In this document: piece after piece, positions 63,262-64,000 of the stretch
Layout: every line of letters starts with the position of its first letter
How positions within the stretch are numbered: the stretch's first letter is position 1
Assembly (NCBI RefSeq): GCF_000026185.1
Contig: NC_010694.1
Coordinates: forward strand, 372,001-436,000
Direction: 5' to 3'
DNA length: 64,000 nucleotides
DNA from: Erwinia tasmaniensis Et1/99
GTDB lineage: Bacteria > Pseudomonadota > Gammaproteobacteria > Enterobacterales > Enterobacteriaceae
Program-made: the position numbers and the translations under genes
Notes under the pieces: model-generated
What the model saw: only the letters and a program-made list of their open reading frames with translations
Database searches by the model: none
What the model was told of the DNA's origin: nothing

Positions 63262-64000
63262 TGTTTGGCGTTCTTGACAGATATATCGGTAAAACGATTT
63301 TCAACACCATCATGGCAACGCTGTTTATGCTGGTGTCACTCTCCGGGATCATTAAGTTTGTCGATCAGCTGCGCAAAACCGGGCAGGGTGAATACACCGT
63401 ACTGGGCGCCGGGCTGTACACGCTGCTCAGCGTGCCGAAAGATATCGAGATCTTCTTCCCGATGGCGGCGCTGCTCGGCGCGCTGCTCGGGCTGGGTGCG
63501 CTGGCGCAGCGCAGCGAGCTGGTGGTGATGCAGGCTTCCGGCTTTACCCGTATGCAGATTGCGGCATCGGTGATGAAAACCGCTATTCCACTGGTGCTGC
63601 TGACGATGGCCATCGGTGAATTTGTTGCCCCACAAGGGGAGCAAATGGCGCGTAACTTCCGCGCGCAGCAGCTGGTGGGCGGTTCGCTGCTCTCCACCCA
63701 GAGCGGGCTGTGGGCAAAAGATGGCGATAACTTCGTCTTTATCGAACGTATACGCGACGACAGCCAGCTTTCGGGTATCAGCATCTACAGTTTCGACCAC
63801 GACCGCCGCCTTCAGACGGTGCGTTATGCCGCCTCGGCGAAATACAACGCGGATAAAAAACTGTGGGAGCTGGCGCAGGTCGATCAGTCCGATCTGACCG
63901 ACGCGCAGCAGATTAAAGGCAGCCAGACGTTGAGCGGCGAGTGGAAAACCACGTTGACGCCGGACAAGCTGGGCGTGGTCGCACTCGACCCTGGGGCGTT
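63261..64000 (+). CDS. lptG: LPS export permease LptG (truncated by window end)
   Basis: Second permease of LptB2FG. The start MFGVLDRYIGKTIFN at 63261 overlaps the lptF stop by one base. About 246 codons of an expected 360 are present; the gene runs off the end of the window. Three N-terminal helices and most of the periplasmic domain are visible, including SELVVMQASGFTRMQIA, the cytoplasmic coupling region that meets LptB. Confidence 0.96.
   Translation, partial: MFGVLDRYIGKTIFNTIMATLFMLVSLSGIIKFVDQLRKTGQGEYTVLGAGLYTLLSVPKDIEIFFPMAALLGALLGLGALAQRSELVVMQASGFTRMQIAASVMKTAIPLVLLTMAIGEFVAPQGEQMARNFRAQQLVGGSLLSTQSGLWAKDGDNFVFIERIRDDSQLSGISIYSFDHDRRLQTVRYAASAKYNADKKLWELAQVDQSDLTDAQQIKGSQTLSGEWKTTLTPDKLGVVALDPGA

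Overview
The window is chromosomal DNA of a member of the Enterobacterales, most likely a plant-associated Erwinia or close relative. Almost every gene has a near full-length counterpart in Escherichia coli, mostly in the same order. GC content is in the mid-50s by eye. One low-GC gene at 55904-56674 carries a type III secretion-like N-terminus behind a good match to a HrpL-type (hrp box) promoter, which points to a plant pathogen or relative with an Hrp type III system. No insertion sequence, prophage, CRISPR array or integron was seen.

Layout, 0-16 kb: mtgA, then a leftward block (npr, rapZ, ptsN, hpf, rpoN, lptB, lptA, lptC, kdsC, kdsD, yrbG) for nitrogen-PTS regulation, sigma-54 and LPS synthesis and transport. 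A rightward block follows (mlaFEDCB, ibaG, murA), then leftward sfsB and ispB. 16-23 kb: rplU-rpmA-yhbE-obgE face a leftward dacB-pmrA-pmrB cluster. 23-30 kb: greA, yhbY, rlmE-ftsH, folP-glmM, secG and tRNA-Leu(GAG). 30-42 kb: the initiator tRNA and the classical translation/RNA operon rimP-nusA-infB-rbfA-truB-rpsO-pnp, followed by nlpI, the tiny gene yrbN and deaD. 42-51 kb: a rearranged stretch with yhbW, a 0.7 kb gene-poor gap holding one small candidate ORF, yhbS, yhbQ, yjfL, nrdG-nrdD and a large SWIM/SNF2 helicase. 51-64 kb: ridA, pyrI-pyrB with the pyrL attenuator, argI, rraB, yjgM, the effector candidate, valS-holC, pepA, lptF and the start of lptG (cut by the window end).

The genes serve mainly envelope construction (peptidoglycan: mtgA, murA, dacB, glmM; LPS: kdsC/D and five of the seven Lpt proteins; phospholipid retention: Mla; lipid A modification control: PmrAB), translation and RNA turnover, and pyrimidine, arginine and deoxyribonucleotide synthesis.

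Relative to E. coli (gene order from memory) two distant segments are joined near yhbQ/yjfL. mtr and the yhbTUV genes are missing after deaD. The SNF2 gene occupies the treRBC-mgtA position between nrdD and ridA. The effector candidate occupies the yjgN position between yjgM and valS. Regulatory sites readable in the sequence include a NrdR-box pair before nrdD, two ARG boxes before argI, the pyrBI leader and attenuator, a GraL-like early terminator before greA, the pnp leader duplex, and three 10-bp tandem repeats upstream of sfsB.
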